Shown here: positions 1-11,209 of the stretch, piece after piece | How positions within the stretch are numbered: the first letter of the stretch is position 1 | Layout of the letters: each line of letters begins with the position of its first letter | NCBI RefSeq assembly: GCF_003589595.1 | Contig: NW_020653750.1 | Coordinates: 9,735,804 to 9,799,803 of the forward strand | Origin: Hyposmocoma kahamanoa | Taxonomy: Eukaryota; Arthropoda; Insecta; Lepidoptera; Cosmopterigidae | DNA: 64,000 nucleotides | Direction of reading: 5' to 3' | Translations under genes and position numbers: made by a program | The notes under the pieces: model-generated | Seen by the model: the letters and a program-made list of their open reading frames with translations, nothing else | Told to the model about the DNA's origin: nothing | The model's database searches: none

Positions 1-276
1 CATTATTAGCCTAATTAGGGATTTCACGCAATTAAAAATATGTTTAATATCAAATCTTTATTGCCCTGTTACATGTTAACCCCGGAGATTTTCAATTTTT
101 TTTTCTTCTAATATAACTAGTTTATAATTGTATAATTTAAAACTAATGTGGTTTTTGTACGCAAACATCCTTTAACCGGGTCAGATTATGGGCCATTATA
201 TTTTCAAAAAGGTTCTGTTTCTGATTTGGCAGAATGGGTTTCTGTTTAATTGAGCGGCAAGAATATTTATTTAGAA

Positions 277-325
277 ACAGTAGAGCTCCTTGTGCAAAAG
301 TGCGTCGAGGGAAGTACAAATATAA
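277..325 (+). repeat. SINE-A remnant, 5' end only
   Basis: About 45 bp match the 5' start shared by the SINE-A copies of this window (CAGTAGAGCTCCTTGTG followed by a GTCGAGGGAAGTAC-like stretch). The similarity then stops in A-rich DNA. It is a 3'-truncated relic. Confidence 0.6.
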
Positions 326-505
326 CTTACTTATGTCGGAAAATACAATCAAAATTAAAATTAAAACTGAATTTTTTTTTAAATCAAAAATTGAAAAAAT
401 TTAACTTGAAAAACTGTAAATTGAAATATTATAATAAAATACAGAAACGGTTTTAAATGGAAATAATATAAACAAAAATAAACTTTAAAATTGAATAAAA
501 AAAAA

Positions 506-1614
506 TTAAAACTTTTGGGTGGGTTGCCATACCACTACGCTAACAAAATGCTCAAGCTCATGCTTGAGCATTTTGTTAGCGGAGCTCATGCTCCGCTGTT
601 TTACCATATTCAGAATGATGTTGGAACTGCTACGTGTTCTATGCAGTATGGATGCTGTCTTCTTTCTCATCATGGCATGAAAGTCATTAGTCCGCGCATC
701 TACGAACATGCCAGATGCACTACAATGACGCAGCAGTTCCAAAAGCACTCTGAAGCCGTTGTTGTACTGTACACGGAAAGAGTCCATTTTTTTCTAGAAT
801 ACCTGGTACTGGGTACCAAATATTCTTGAAAAATATGTAGAACGTTTGGCAGTATGCTTTAAATAACGTTATCTTGGCTTCGCTACTACAACGCACGAAC
901 TGTGAGCCAGTATATTACACCTTGCCGCTAGCACCCTACGTTCTTGCTCAATGTCAGCATGATATTTGAGATCCTCGGTATTTAAAGTAATATAATGCCC
1001 TAAATATTTAAAAAGTTTCACTCGTTTAAGAGGTCTATTATTTAATTTGATGACAGGTTCATATTTGTTATGTCCTCCTCGAGCCTCAAAGATCTTGTAC
1101 TCGCTTTTCTCCGCGTTATAAATCAAGCCATGATCACCACAGTGCTTTGCGCAAATATCAAGTAGGTGTCTGATAGAGCCCGCCGTGAGACCCAGTAGCA
1201 TCATATCGTCTGCGTAACTCAAATTCTTGACAGCTACGCCGTCTATCCAGCAGCCTACTGGCTTACTACTGAGATTCACGAGTAGCTCATTTACGTACAA
1301 GTTGAAGAGTCTCAGTGAAGTAATGCCCCTCTGTCTCCACCCTGCACTCCAACCTGTACGCGTCAGACAGCGTTTCGCCCCCCTGACATTATTGTCTTGA
1401 TGGCAATACCAGTACCGCAGCAAGCTCACAACTTCCTCCGAAACGCCCGCTCCCCTAAACTTTACCCAGCAAGATCAAATGCCTTCGAAAGGTCCAGGAA
1501 GCATGCGTACACTGGGGTTCCCCTGCAAGAATAATATTGCACAGTCTGCTTGAGACACAAGATGGCGCTCTCGGTAGACAATTTAGGCTGAAACCCAAAT
1601 TGAACATCATGTAG
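506..1614 (-). pseudogene. Non-LTR retrotransposon reverse transcriptase, C-terminal half, broken
   Basis: Read on the minus strand, the region from about 1614 down to 506 encodes the later part of a LINE reverse transcriptase. The order is a FQPKLSTESAILCLKQ block, then ACFLDLSKAFDL (motif A, catalytic Asp), then VSLLRYWYCHQDNN, then SYADDMMLLG (the YADD active site), then the thumb region with YLGHYITL and EQERRVLAARCN. After a frame change near 830-870 the C-terminal tail follows (VQYNNGFRVLL, SGMFVDARTNDFHAMMRKK). A stop lies between motif A and the VSLLRYW block, and at least one frameshift follows the YADD block, so the copy is dead. The endonuclease and 5' half are absent, as expected of a 5'-truncated LINE. 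The copy at 2755-3380 is of the same family. The clade is not assigned. The 3' end carries an unusual hairpin (538-596). Confidence 0.85.
538..596. other. Two adjacent perfect hairpins with TCAT loops
   Basis: Arms 538-557 and 562-581 are perfect 20-bp complements around a TCAT loop. Overlapping the end of this, 579-585 and 590-596 (GCGGAGC/GCTCCGC) form a second perfect stem around another TCAT. It lies at the 3' end of the LINE remnant on the minus strand. Confidence 0.85.
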
Positions 1615-2754
1615 ATTGATAAATTGATAAAATTATGTTAGAACCAATTAGAAAATAATATTAATAACATTGGTCTCGTGGTGTACCAATATTTAGGCTT
1701 TGGCTATAAACCTTCTGACTTCATTTTCGGACTGCTAATTCTTTTTTATATTTTTAAATCGGGCAACTATGACCTCACTGTCAATTACGAGCAGTGACCT
1801 AGTGAAACTCGAATTATAAAAATAATTCACACTGCGTAGTGCAGCGCGTCCTTTTCTAAGAGGGCATTGCACTGCACTTTAAATGAAAAATATGACTACA
1901 ACATTTTTGGACTTAAAACTTTACAGTTTATTTGTATTATATTTACAAAGTTTTAAGTATCTCAGAAAAAATAAACCACTTATTTTTTTCTGGGCATTGA
2001 TACTTTTTGTTATGACTTTCCGTTTGAATAAGTACGTAAGTAAGTTTACTGTACAATCGATGCCTTAAGATACCTGACCCCCCTAGCTGACTTTTTGGTT
2101 CTTAGAGCCTTGTTACGCATTCAACGGGAAAATATAAAGGAACACCAGCTTTTTGGTTGAAATTTGTATTTATGTAATATAATTAAAAACAATTTGGCTC
2201 AAAAAGTTTCTTAATAATAATAATAATAATAAGCATGTATGTCGAACCTGAATCTATATATAATTATGTGACCGAGTCTACAGCGAGTAAATAATCTTCC
2301 TATAGCTGTTACTTAGAGGCCATTGTTAAAATCTCTTTGTTCTCCTTTCGAATTATGACGTGGAAGTCAAATCAGAAGTTAAAACTTGTACTTAGAAACT
2401 ACACGAAGACACGATATAATACTTTTAGGATCCAAATCAACAGTATGTTTGCAATATCTATATCTTAATAATTCTAATGAAACGTACTAAGATTTTTTTT
2501 TAAATTTTCATAAATATTCCGTAGAATTGGGGCTTGCAACCCAAACCAAGTTAATTTTTAATGTACTTAAGTTATTTCCCGCATCCCGAATAGACCCGGG
2601 ACAAAAAATTTAGTCATAAGGTAGTCTCCATTTTCTGTCGCTGTTCCTCGAAGTTTAGATAAAAAACTCTACCTATTCCCATCACTGATAATAAATAACA
2701 GACTTATAATCTATGATAGTAGGTATAATAATTACATTATATTTATTTGGCAGC
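1615..2754. other. AT-rich, nothing recognised
   Basis: No gene or repeat of the families seen elsewhere was found. A short (TAA)n run lies at 2215-2232. ORFs here are short and look like chance. Confidence 0.5.
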
Positions 2755-3380
2755 GCAAGAGGGCATATACATATACATGCAGTGAGTTAAACCGTTCATT
2801 AATCGGACCATCAAATCTCTCCATTCCTATGGCCAGGAGGCTGTTGGTACTGGCGCGCACCCGCTGCTTACTGCTGGGACGCTTGTTGCTTTCTTATTAT
2901 GGAATGGGAGCCATCCGTATATGCCTCTGAGAGCATTGTTGATTCACTGCAGTAACGCGGCAGCCCAACAACATCCTGAATACATTGTTATATTGGACAC
3001 GTAGAGTATGCTTTTTGAATGCTTTTTGACTAAATGCCATTGCAGGTGTAAAACGATTGGCAGTAAGTTTTCAACAAAGTGACCTTCACGTCTACTGTAC
3101 ATTTCAGAAATCTACGGATCAGCATATTATAAACAGCCAACGCCCTACGCTCTCTCTCTACATCCTTGTCATCTTTTAGCGACTCGGTGACCCAGTGCCC
3201 TGAGTACTTAAATTCCGACACTGTTTTAAGGAGAGTGCCTCCGAGAGTGACTGACGGTACCGTAAGACAATGTTTAGCACCTGACTTGAACACAATCATT
3301 TCACTTTTATTTGCATCATACTTGAGGCCATGGGCCTCCGCATATCGCTCACATATTTTTATAACGACGTTCACTAATGA
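2755..3380 (-). pseudogene. Second copy of the 506-1614 LINE family, RT thumb and C-terminal tail
   Basis: On the minus strand from about 3374: ICERYAEAHGLKYDANKSE, then SVTLGGTLLKTVSEFKYSGHW, then ERERRALAVYNMLIRR and TLLKTYCQSFYTCNGI. These are the block after the YADD site and the thumb. After a frame change the tail continues (VQYNNVFRMLLG, then STNSLLAIGMERFDGP) with stops between. It matches the first copy block for block (for example ANKSE versus AEKSE, KYSGHW versus KYLGHY). The catalytic part and everything 5' is missing. Both copies have the same orientation, about 1.5 kb apart. Confidence 0.8.
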
Positions 3381-3411
3381 TGCAATAAGGAAGTCACAGC
3401 AAAATTAAATT

Positions 3412-3697
3412 ATAACCGACTTCGAAAAAACGAGGAGGTTTTCATTTCGGCTGCATTTTTTTGTGTAGATGTTTCGCGATTACTCTGGCATTTGTGAACT
3501 GGTTTTGATGATTCTTTTCTTGTTGGAAAGAGGGTACCTCATTATTGGTCCCATTAAAATTTGAAGAAATATTTCACGTCTTAGTGTGAAAATCTAGGAG
3601 AAAAAGCCGGTTTCTCGCACTTTCCGATAACCGATTTCAAAAACCTCGGCAAATAGATGTAAGTAATTCCACGAACTTATGAGGTCGGTTTTTTATA
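3412..3697 (+). repeat. Dispersed element M (ACCGACTTC-ended), fullest copy
   Basis: About 285 bp with complementary ends: AACCGACTTCGAAAAAA at the left and GAGGTCGGTTTTTT at the right. Inside are GGAGGTT-like, TGATGATTCTTTT and GAGGGTACCTCA blocks. Related copies lie at 31372-31608, 62757-62960 and, reversed, 50865-51008. The complementary ends suggest a small non-autonomous DNA element. No target duplication was confirmed. Confidence 0.65.
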
Positions 3698-3715
3698 TAC
3701 GATTCACATGTTGTA

Positions 3716-3812
3716 GGTTAAATTTGTTTAACACCTTTCTTCTCACTAATCTTCTCAACACCAAGTAGACGGTTTGGGGATCAGGTATGTTAGTGCACCT
3801 ACTGTACATAAA
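3716..3812 (+). repeat. Dispersed repeat F, copy 1
   Basis: About 95 bp resemble 11755-11853 in the same orientation. Shared blocks are GTTTAACAC, CTTTTCT-like, GGGTCAG/GGATCAG and a CTACTGTAC/TACTATGTAC-like end. The class is unknown. Confidence 0.45.
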
Positions 3813-5280
3813 ATCAAATACAGTTCAATTTTACACAAAAAGAGACAAATAAGTGAGATATATTTTTCCACAAATAACATACTTGTATTAACAAAAATTT
3901 TTCGAATCCGGTTACAGTAGATCCCATAGATAACTAATTTAAACTTGAGTTTATAATTTAGACGTGAAAAGTCAGTAAAGACGACATATTCCTAAAATCT
4001 ACTCAACCAAGTTTACGTACTACGGTTGCATATTAGGCATTATAGGAATCTGTCGTTGATGCACCGCATCGTGCTGCCCCGAATGAGGTAGCTGAAAACC
4101 AGTCCTATCACAGGCAAAACTCACACTGCGCTGGGACCTACTGACTTGCTGCAGCACACACAAGCTATAGTTACCTCATTTTTTACGTTCATAAATTTAT
4201 TTCATGTATATTTGTTTTTCATTATTTTCACCATGGAAGAAAAAAAAAGGAAGTGCCTCAATTACTATCGGAACCGAAGTCGCTAAACGCAGACAAACAA
4301 AATGCTAAACATTATGAAATCTTTATAATGATTTGTCATAGATTCTAATTTTAAAGGATGTAAGAAATTCTGGATTATTGATGTATGTAATTTAAACTTT
4401 ACCCAGTCGCTGTATCGTTGAAAGTATCGGCTATCACTTTTGCACTACATAACAGCGCAATAAGGTATTTTTCTACGACTGTAAAGAATTGCTCGAAAGA
4501 ACGAGCAATCATACGGCGGACTGGGCTCAAGTAGGTCTTTCGAGACCTATAGTGGGCTCGCGTCTGACACTAACTAACCACTTCTACAATATTTATTGTT
4601 CTCTGGTTTTCACCGTCACTTTTAATTTTAATTTCTGTGTTGTAACTGTTTCTTCTTTGAATTAATATGCTTGTGTGTGCTTATAGGAAGACATTAAACG
4701 ATTTGTCTATGTATCTACTTTGTCAAAACCGAGTATGGAATAAAAACTGTTATGGAATTTATAGTTGTAATAAAGATTGAACATAAGCCCCTACAACTCC
4801 TTGCGCTCATGCCAGTTGGCCGTAACCACGTATCTATTCTAGAGATTTAAATTCAAATTACGTTTGTGATTTATTTATTTGTTTCGTGTCGTTCTATGTT
4901 GTTCCCTGTCTTCACTAACGAAATAATAATACATAAGGGTATATAATACACTTGTCTAGAAAATTGTTATATAGAATCAACAAATTTGTGAGCTACAAAC
5001 AAATTCGTTTTTTCTTCCGTAAACTTTAGCCTTTTAACTCCGGTGAAACCATTACAATGGTATAGTGTAATTTTATTCTTTAGTCATTATAAAAAGTTGT
5101 TTGTAATTGCCCTAAATTGTGTTTGAAAATTTTTATACAATTTGTATTCATCACATTAAGTGAAACCATGCGTTTCTGTTGTAAGTGTTGCTGTTGTTGG
5201 CTTTTATTATGATTAGTAACAACTCATGTACACGTATTTTTATTAATAGAGATACAATATTAATTCGGCCCGACGCGATC
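3813..5280. other. No gene recognised; contains paired hairpins
   Basis: AT-rich sequence without recognisable repeats or coding potential, apart from the two stem-loops at 4488-4549, which are listed separately. Confidence 0.5.
4488..4549. other. Two neighbouring stem-loops, one with a TTCG loop
   Basis: ATTGCTCG (4488-4495) pairs perfectly with CGAGCAAT (4502-4509). Then TAGGTCT (4532-4538) pairs with AGACCTA (4543-4549) around a TTCG tetraloop. The second stem is flanked by GGGCTC on both sides. Confidence 0.7.
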
Positions 5281-5505
5281 CGTGATTTTACAGCCTTCCT
5301 AGCACGGCAGACGACCACCGACATCCACATAGCAACCCCATAATTTCATATCTAAACTTAACTAATTACAGAATGACAACCCATTGCCGCGTAATGGCCT
5401 CGTCCTTACATTGATCCATACACCAACGGACACATGTATGTTACGTCGGACAAGCCACACGCTTGGTACGCACGTGCGAGCTTATGTGGTGTTCTGTAAA
5501 ATCAC
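5281..5505. repeat. Possible small inverted-repeat element
   Basis: GTGATTTTACAG at 5281-5292 is exactly complementary to CTGTAAAATCAC at 5494-5505. The ~200 bp between are clearly more GC-rich than the surroundings. No clear target duplication is visible, so this may be a MITE or a chance 12-bp match. Confidence 0.4.
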
Positions 5506-6351
5506 ACATCGTGTGAAGCCGCCTTTATGCTTTGCCGATACAACATTCAGGTAATTCCTATTTGGGCTGCTGTGACGAAATATGCTGAAGCTAGAGTTAA
5601 AAATATAATGAAAATAATAAATTTATTTCTCTACACAAATTTTAGTTACAATTGTTGGCATACAAACATATCTTATTTTCTAAAGTGACAAAATTTGTAG
5701 AGACTGGAACCTAAACTAGATCAGAGATCTGTGTCTTAGGCTTCCAGGCTGAAGTGGGGACTTCAAACTTAATGCCATTTAAATTTACACCAACTGTAAC
5801 AGAGATGTAATGTAACAATTTCAAACTATACTATAAATAAAAATAACTAAAGGAAAAATGTATTTGTGTGCGTGCGTGCGTGCGTGTATAAGGAGTTGTA
5901 TGTTTATTTTTCACATCTACGCTTCTACCCTAATTAAATTTTGAATATCAATGTAATTTAAAACATTTAAGTGACAAATTAATTTCTTTTTCAATTCAAA
6001 TTTATTGTTATTTGCATCATTGCATTTTTATTTAATACATTGTACAACTTACCAGCATTAAAATACAGAAATCTTTGCGCGAAGGATGTTCTAACCGACT
6101 GTGGTCTACATAGCTCATAGTACCACCTATTCTATTTTATTTCTATTGTTCTATTCTATTCTATTATTCTATATTCTATTCTATTGTTTTTTGCTTAATA
6201 TAACGGACGAATCCACTTTGGCATGTTGGTAGAGAATAGTACTAAGAATATCATGTTGTCTGACCGTGAGTACTCCTGCTAACTAAAGATAGATAGGTAA
6301 CTCGTTTAATTGCTAAATCTGTACTGTACATTACAAATAATTTCTCATTAA
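5506..6351. other. No gene; simple repeats
   Basis: A (GTGC)n run lies at about 5865-5888 and a CTATT-type run at about 6130-6187. Runs of the same ATTCT kind form the tail of the LINE at 39222-40034, so the second may be a relic LINE tail. Nothing else was recognised. Confidence 0.5.
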
Positions 6352-6545
6352 CTGCCTCTGTGGCCGAACGGTTACCATGTTGGTCTGCCAGAGAGAAATA
6401 TTTTTATGACTTACATTTATTTATTTCTCTCGTGAGTTTGGGTGTAAATAGTGGTTGTCTATGTGTGTGTCCATGGCACCCGCGATGTAGGGTTTCCCTA
6501 GTGCGTAGCGTTTTCATAGCCCGGCTATGAATGTGTGCGTTATTT
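6352..6545 (+). repeat. SINE-B copy, box B region deleted
   Basis: The copy starts with a perfect box A in CTGTGGCCGAACGG and the TTACCATG block. It then jumps from TTGGTCTGCC straight to AGAGAAATATTT, so about 40 bp holding box B are missing. The body (CTCGTGAGTTTGGGTGTAA, TGTCCATGGCACCCGCGA) is well kept. Confidence 0.85.
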
Positions 6546-7249
6546 ACTAAATCTTATGATATATGTACTGACGGCAGCGTATCAAACTACACATTATCGG
6601 TCTTGTTCTATTGCTCTGGAGGCGATATTCGAACAAAAGTTTATAGTAAAGGGTATACGCTATTGACTCTACAATGGTAAAGACAAAACAGGCTAGTCTA
6701 GATTTGCCGATAGGGTCTGGAGTGCTATATTCTGTCCTCATGTAGATTTGAATATACAGTGTCACCAAAAATCGAGACAGTAAAAAAGAAGTAATTCAGA
6801 ATAGGTAATCAATACGGTATCAGAATGCTAACACTCTGTATATAGTTATAATATTAACTGTATAAGTGAATAGACAATGATATAAACTATATTATATAAT
6901 AAAATTATATAAACCAAAACTCAATGCTTACCTGTGACCAGTACAATGGGTTCCACTTTACCAAATTCCTTGTATTTATTAAAAGATATACAATGAGCAA
7001 CCAGGTGGGCTACGTGCCAACAACACAGAGGCGCTGCTGGCGGGCACTGTAAGCGAAAACGCAACTGTGAGATTCTTATACTGTACAGTAGCCTTACATT
7101 TTTAATGAGGGCTTAAAAAGGTCTCGCCGAGGTACTCTATCTCTAAATTATTTTTAGAGAATGAGCTATTTTAATAAAAATATTTATATATCATTTTTTT
7201 ATGATACCAAATAACGGGACGAACAATCCGTGGGCCTGGTAATAGTCCA
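6546..7249. other. Nothing recognised
   Basis: AT-rich. Short ORFs lack any recognisable motif. Confidence 0.5.
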
Positions 7250-7755
7250 AATCAAAGTCAGAAAATCATTTATAAGTACCATAGGTAAAATAAATTACAC
7301 TTGAAATCCTCATTTTCCTGCGAAGAACGAGCAAGAAACTCTAGGGATTGCTCTTTTCAAATAAACTTAAATGCTATAGAATTCACTTCGAATCGAATTT
7401 GTGTTAAATCTAGACCCATGTCGTCTTTGTCATGTAGTCTTCAATTTTGTAATTCAATTAAAATACTTTTAAAGCAAATTGTGTACTTTTAAACGAAATT
7501 GTGGTACGATGAGTTTGGACTTCGCTCTGAGGTTAATATTATGGATATTTTTTTTCTTAATGAAATTGTGTATATTTTTACGGGCATACAGAATATTTAA
7601 GTAAATGTACTGCGATGCCACAGTCATGATACCAGTCTCCTTAAACTTTTCTCTGAGAGAAACCCGAGAACCTAAACGGTGCACAGAACGAATCGCTCGG
7701 TTTTGCAACACAAATATGGTTTGTATATCTGCCGCTTTACCTCACGTGAGAATAG
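7250..7755 (-). pseudogene. LINE family L2W: RT C-terminal tail plus 3' UTR
   Basis: On the minus strand the C-terminal tail of a non-LTR reverse transcriptase reads GKAADIQTIFVLQNRAIRSV, LGSRVSLREKFKETGIMTV, ASQYIYLNILYARKNIHNF and then NIHNINLRAKSKLIVPQFRL, followed by ~220 bp of 3' UTR ending in a CTTTATTT/TTGACTTTG-type tail (plus strand: CAAATCAAAGTCAG at 7249-7262). A stop precedes GKAADIQ. The same tail is found at 27226-27785 and 61880-62290. The 5' parts are absent. A SINE-A copy abuts it at 7755. Confidence 0.8.
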
Positions 7756-7999
7756 AGGTAAGAGATAAGCGACAAGCCTGGCCATAACAGTTGCGGTGCC
7801 ACACAAAGCTTCAAAATGCAAAGATCTGAGGGGCTCTGCCACTGCGCCTATCACCTTGAGACATAAATTAACAAATTCCATGCGATTTCAAAATCAGAAC
7901 ATAGTAATGATCACATTACTGCTTGACGGCAGAAATAGGTAAGGTGGCAGTGCTTCCACAGACGAACTCTTTCACAAGGAGCTCTACTTCTACCAAATC
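7755..7999 (-). repeat. SINE-A copy
   Basis: Minus-strand copy, 3' end truncated. It keeps the ATCTGAGGGGCTCTGCCACT, TCACCTTGAGACATAA and GAACTCTTTCACAAGGAGCT blocks. It is the first of three same-strand copies within 1.7 kb. Confidence 0.85.
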
Positions 8000-8550
8000 A
8001 CATTATTATTTATCTATAATTCATATTTACAGTTTATTTATTTGTGGAACCTCAATTATTTTAGCAAAAATAAATCGGTTCGCGTAATTACATGTTAGTG
8101 AAGCATCGGGCCCTTGCGGTTAGAAACGGTAAAATTAATAAATTCGAGTATTTCCGCTCGCAGTTAGAGCCAACTTCGAGAGTGCCCTGAATATTAATAT
8201 GGGGGTCAGAGCAAAATTAATTTATACGAACCAACCACTGTTGGAAGTGGAATTTTCCATTTCGAAATTCATTTCGCGTCCGATTTGAAAATCACGACCA
8301 TTGGGTATCTCTAATATATTTTATTTCATATTTTGTTTGCTATCTCGGAGTTTGGGTTAAACTGAACCCAATATCTTAGGTTGCATCGAAACCTAATAAA
8401 GCGTTAGTCTATGTATATTAACAGGAAGTTTATGAATCTTTGTAGAAAGGTTTAATTTTTTTTATAACATCAAGTGACGATACGATCCATAACAGTTGCA
8501 GAGGTTAAATTGCAAAGATCTGATAATCAAATTATGTGACTAATGTCTCT
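8000..8550. other. Nothing recognised
   Basis: AT-rich, with no repeat family of this window and no coding potential. Confidence 0.5.
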
Positions 8551-8843
8551 AAATTATTTTTATAATACCAAGTGACGGGACAAACAGTTCGTCACACCTC
8601 ATCAGGCGCACCTTACCATCGTAAGCGACATGCCTGTCCATAACGGTTGTAGTGCCGCTCAGATCTCTAGTCGCAAAGATCTTCGGGGCACTACCACAGC
8701 GCCGGTCGTCCTGAGACATAAGTTGACAAGCTCACATGCCTATAATTGCACCAGCACCCTTACCTTTCAAAACCGGAACGGCGGCAGAAATACGTAAGGG
8801 GGCAGTGCTTCCCCGGACGAACTCTTTCAAGGAGCTCTACTGG
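8551..8843 (-). repeat. SINE-A copy, nearly full length
   Basis: Minus-strand copy from the A-tail (plus: TTTTTATAATACCAAGTGAC) to the start block AAGGAGCTCTACTG. All internal blocks are present. Confidence 0.9.
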
Positions 8844-9196
8844 TAATAAAAATTAGTATATAAATTTTGGTAATAGTAATGGTTATTTTCTTTAACTCAA
8901 AAGGCCAGCCTCATTGCTCAGCAGACTGAGGGACAACACCGACACCATTTTACAGGTCATACCTGATAAATAGGACCTACCCATTATGCAATCTTTCATT
9001 CGGGCCCGGATTGAATAGTCTCACAAGAGACTATTGAGTCTGGATGCGGATGAGAGATCTGAGAGTCGGCTTCCATTTTTTATAATTTAATTTATTATTA
9101 ATTACCACTATTTATAATTACTAGAGATGATTGATTAGGTACAGCATTACTACACACCGGAAATTATTTTTGTTTTCAAACAAAATCGTTTCGTGT
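8844..9196. other. No gene; one short perfect hairpin
   Basis: AATAGTCTC (9014-9022) pairs with GAGACTATT (9027-9035) around ACAA. Nothing else was recognised. Confidence 0.5.
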
Positions 9197-9474
9197 TTTT
9201 TTTATAATACAAGTCGTGCGCCTCATGATAAGCTACACACCTGTCCATAACATTTGCAGTGCCTCCCAGAGCTTTAAATCGCAAAGATCTGAGGGCACAG
9301 CCACTGCGCCCGTCACCCTTGAGACGTAAGTTGACAAGTCCCATTTGCCTGTAATTTCACCAGCAACCCTACCCTTCAAAACGGGACTATATACTTTTGC
9401 TGCTTGACGATAGAAATAGGTAAGGAGGCAGTACTTTCCTGGTCGAACTCTTTCACAAGAAGCTCTACTGCTAC
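9197..9474 (-). repeat. SINE-A copy
   Basis: Minus-strand copy lacking the CCAAGTGACGGGACGAAC block next to the A-tail. It keeps an open frame typical of the family (MGLVNLRLKG, RSLRFKALGGTA). Confidence 0.88.
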
Positions 9475-10189
9475 AATGTTTTTTACAGGTCCCATGGTCA
9501 CGAACAACTTAAAGTCTTGTCGTTTCCGATTTGTTTAATCAAACTTTGACAGTTAATAATTTCAAATTCAAAACGAAACCATTTTCAATATAGCTGAAAG
9601 TACAAATAAAAAGATACTAAAAGAAAATTGCATCATTCGCATAAGGTATAATACAAACAAAATGGCACTAAAACAAAATCGCATCATTCCTTTTCTTTTT
9701 CGAAAATAAAATCCGAGATAGGAAAATGTACCCGAGTAAACGCTAGGCAGCGTTAATCCTTACTTAGTACACTTTTTACCTGCAAGGTGTTCCAAAAACG
9801 AAATTAACGTACTCTAAACCAGTTTGTTAGTGCAGTACTATGCTAATAAAAAAAATACCAGCTCCCAGGCTGAATATCGAAATGCTCGCTCTACAACGAG
9901 CGCCTCAATAAAATTATATCTACCTTTGACATATACCGTCATAACCGATGATGACAATAATTTTTTTATCCACACATAATTGGTAGTGAATTCATAATGC
10001 AGGTAATTTATATAACATCATACAATGTTTATACCAACGCTTCTATTTTTATTCATGATGTTTTTTATACTACCATGATATTCATCTATTTCTTGTCAAA
10101 ATACTGTACTACTTGTTATTATTATTGATACAATTACAGTTACCAACATATCTCGCAAAAATAGTAAGCTTAAGTGGGTCTGACATGTA
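9475..10189. other. Nothing recognised
   Basis: AT-rich. A small hairpin (GCTCG..CGAGC) lies near 9883-9901. No gene. Confidence 0.5.
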
Positions 10190-10386
10190 TGGAGGAAGGC
10201 TGATAGCCGATGGAGCAGACTTATTCTGAAGTGGCTACCACATTAAGTAAAAAGTAGTGTAGGACGCCCTGCAGCAAGTTGGACGGACGACCTTTGAAAG
10301 GAGAACCGGGAGAGTTAGCGTGCTCGATAGAGGTTTATATCCAGCAGTGGATGCATGTAAACTGATAAAGATGATGACGATTTGTA
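10190..10386 (+). pseudogene. LINE 3' end relic (last RT codons)
   Basis: Plus strand: VGRPAASWTDDL followed after stops by EVYIQQWMHVN and double stops, then a (GAT)n-like tail. This is the GRP..W.DD and YVQQW ending common to C-termini of LINE ORF2 proteins. It carries several stops and is a very old fragment. A related ending lies at 13690-13836. Confidence 0.6.
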
Positions 10387-10390
10387 ATAA

Positions 10391-10608
10391 AAAATAAATA
10401 AATAAATACATAACAAACACACTCATAGCACTAGGAAACCCCTGGGTCGCGGGTGCCATGGACACACACCAGGATAACCATAAAATACACCTAAACTCAC
10501 GAGATAAATAAATTTAGGCCATACAAATATTTCTCCTGACCCGAGATTCGAACCTGGGACCTCTGCGTGACAGACCAACATGACAACCGTTCCGCCACAT
10601 AGGCAATT
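10391..10608 (-). repeat. SINE-B copy
   Basis: Minus-strand copy. Box B is nearly intact (plus: GATTCGAACCTGGG) and box A is damaged (plus: CCGTTCCGCCACAT). The 3' tail on the plus strand is (AATA)n. Confidence 0.88.
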
Positions 10609-11035
10609 AGGATAAAAGGCAGTAAAGATAGAAGTCGATCAAAAAAAGTCGATCCGACTGTAAAAAACCAGTGTTTGTTGCCTCAACATGACGTGGTGGA
10701 TCCAAAACTTATTCAGTAGTTTTTTCGAACAGTTCACGACGTGGCGCTTACAGGTTCATGTATTAAGGTATACTTATAAAATGGCCATATATTCACACGT
10801 CTTTTCTAACGAGTGTTACAAGAATAGTCTACCAGAGTTAAGACTGATGATACTGCTCATTGTGTACTTATTCTCGAATATTTGAAAAGGGTTCTGTTTA
10901 GATTAAGATTTTTGTATTTAGAAACGAACGAAGACAGTAGACTGTTCGGTTTTTTGTAAGGAAAGTGACCCTGAATGTGTAGCCTAATGTGCAGCCGTTT
11001 GAACATACGACGTAAAAAAATCTCAATAGCATATT
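10609..11035. other. Nothing recognised
   Basis: Contains only short ORFs without motifs. Confidence 0.5.
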
Positions 11036-11209
11036 AACTGCCTCGGTGGCTGAACGATTACCATGCTGGACTGCCGCGCAGAAGTCTCTGGTTCGATTCC
11101 CGGCCGGGAGAAATATTTGCATAGCCTACATTTATTTCTCACGTGAGTATGGGTGTACCTATGTATCTGTCCATGGCACCCGCGATACAGGGTTTGCCTA
11201 GTACTACAA
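11036..11209 (+). repeat. SINE-B copy, 3' truncated
   Basis: Box A GTGGCTGAACGA and a perfect box B GGTTCGATTCC are both present, followed by the ATTTATTTCTC and TCCATGGCACCCGCGA body blocks. Confidence 0.9.
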
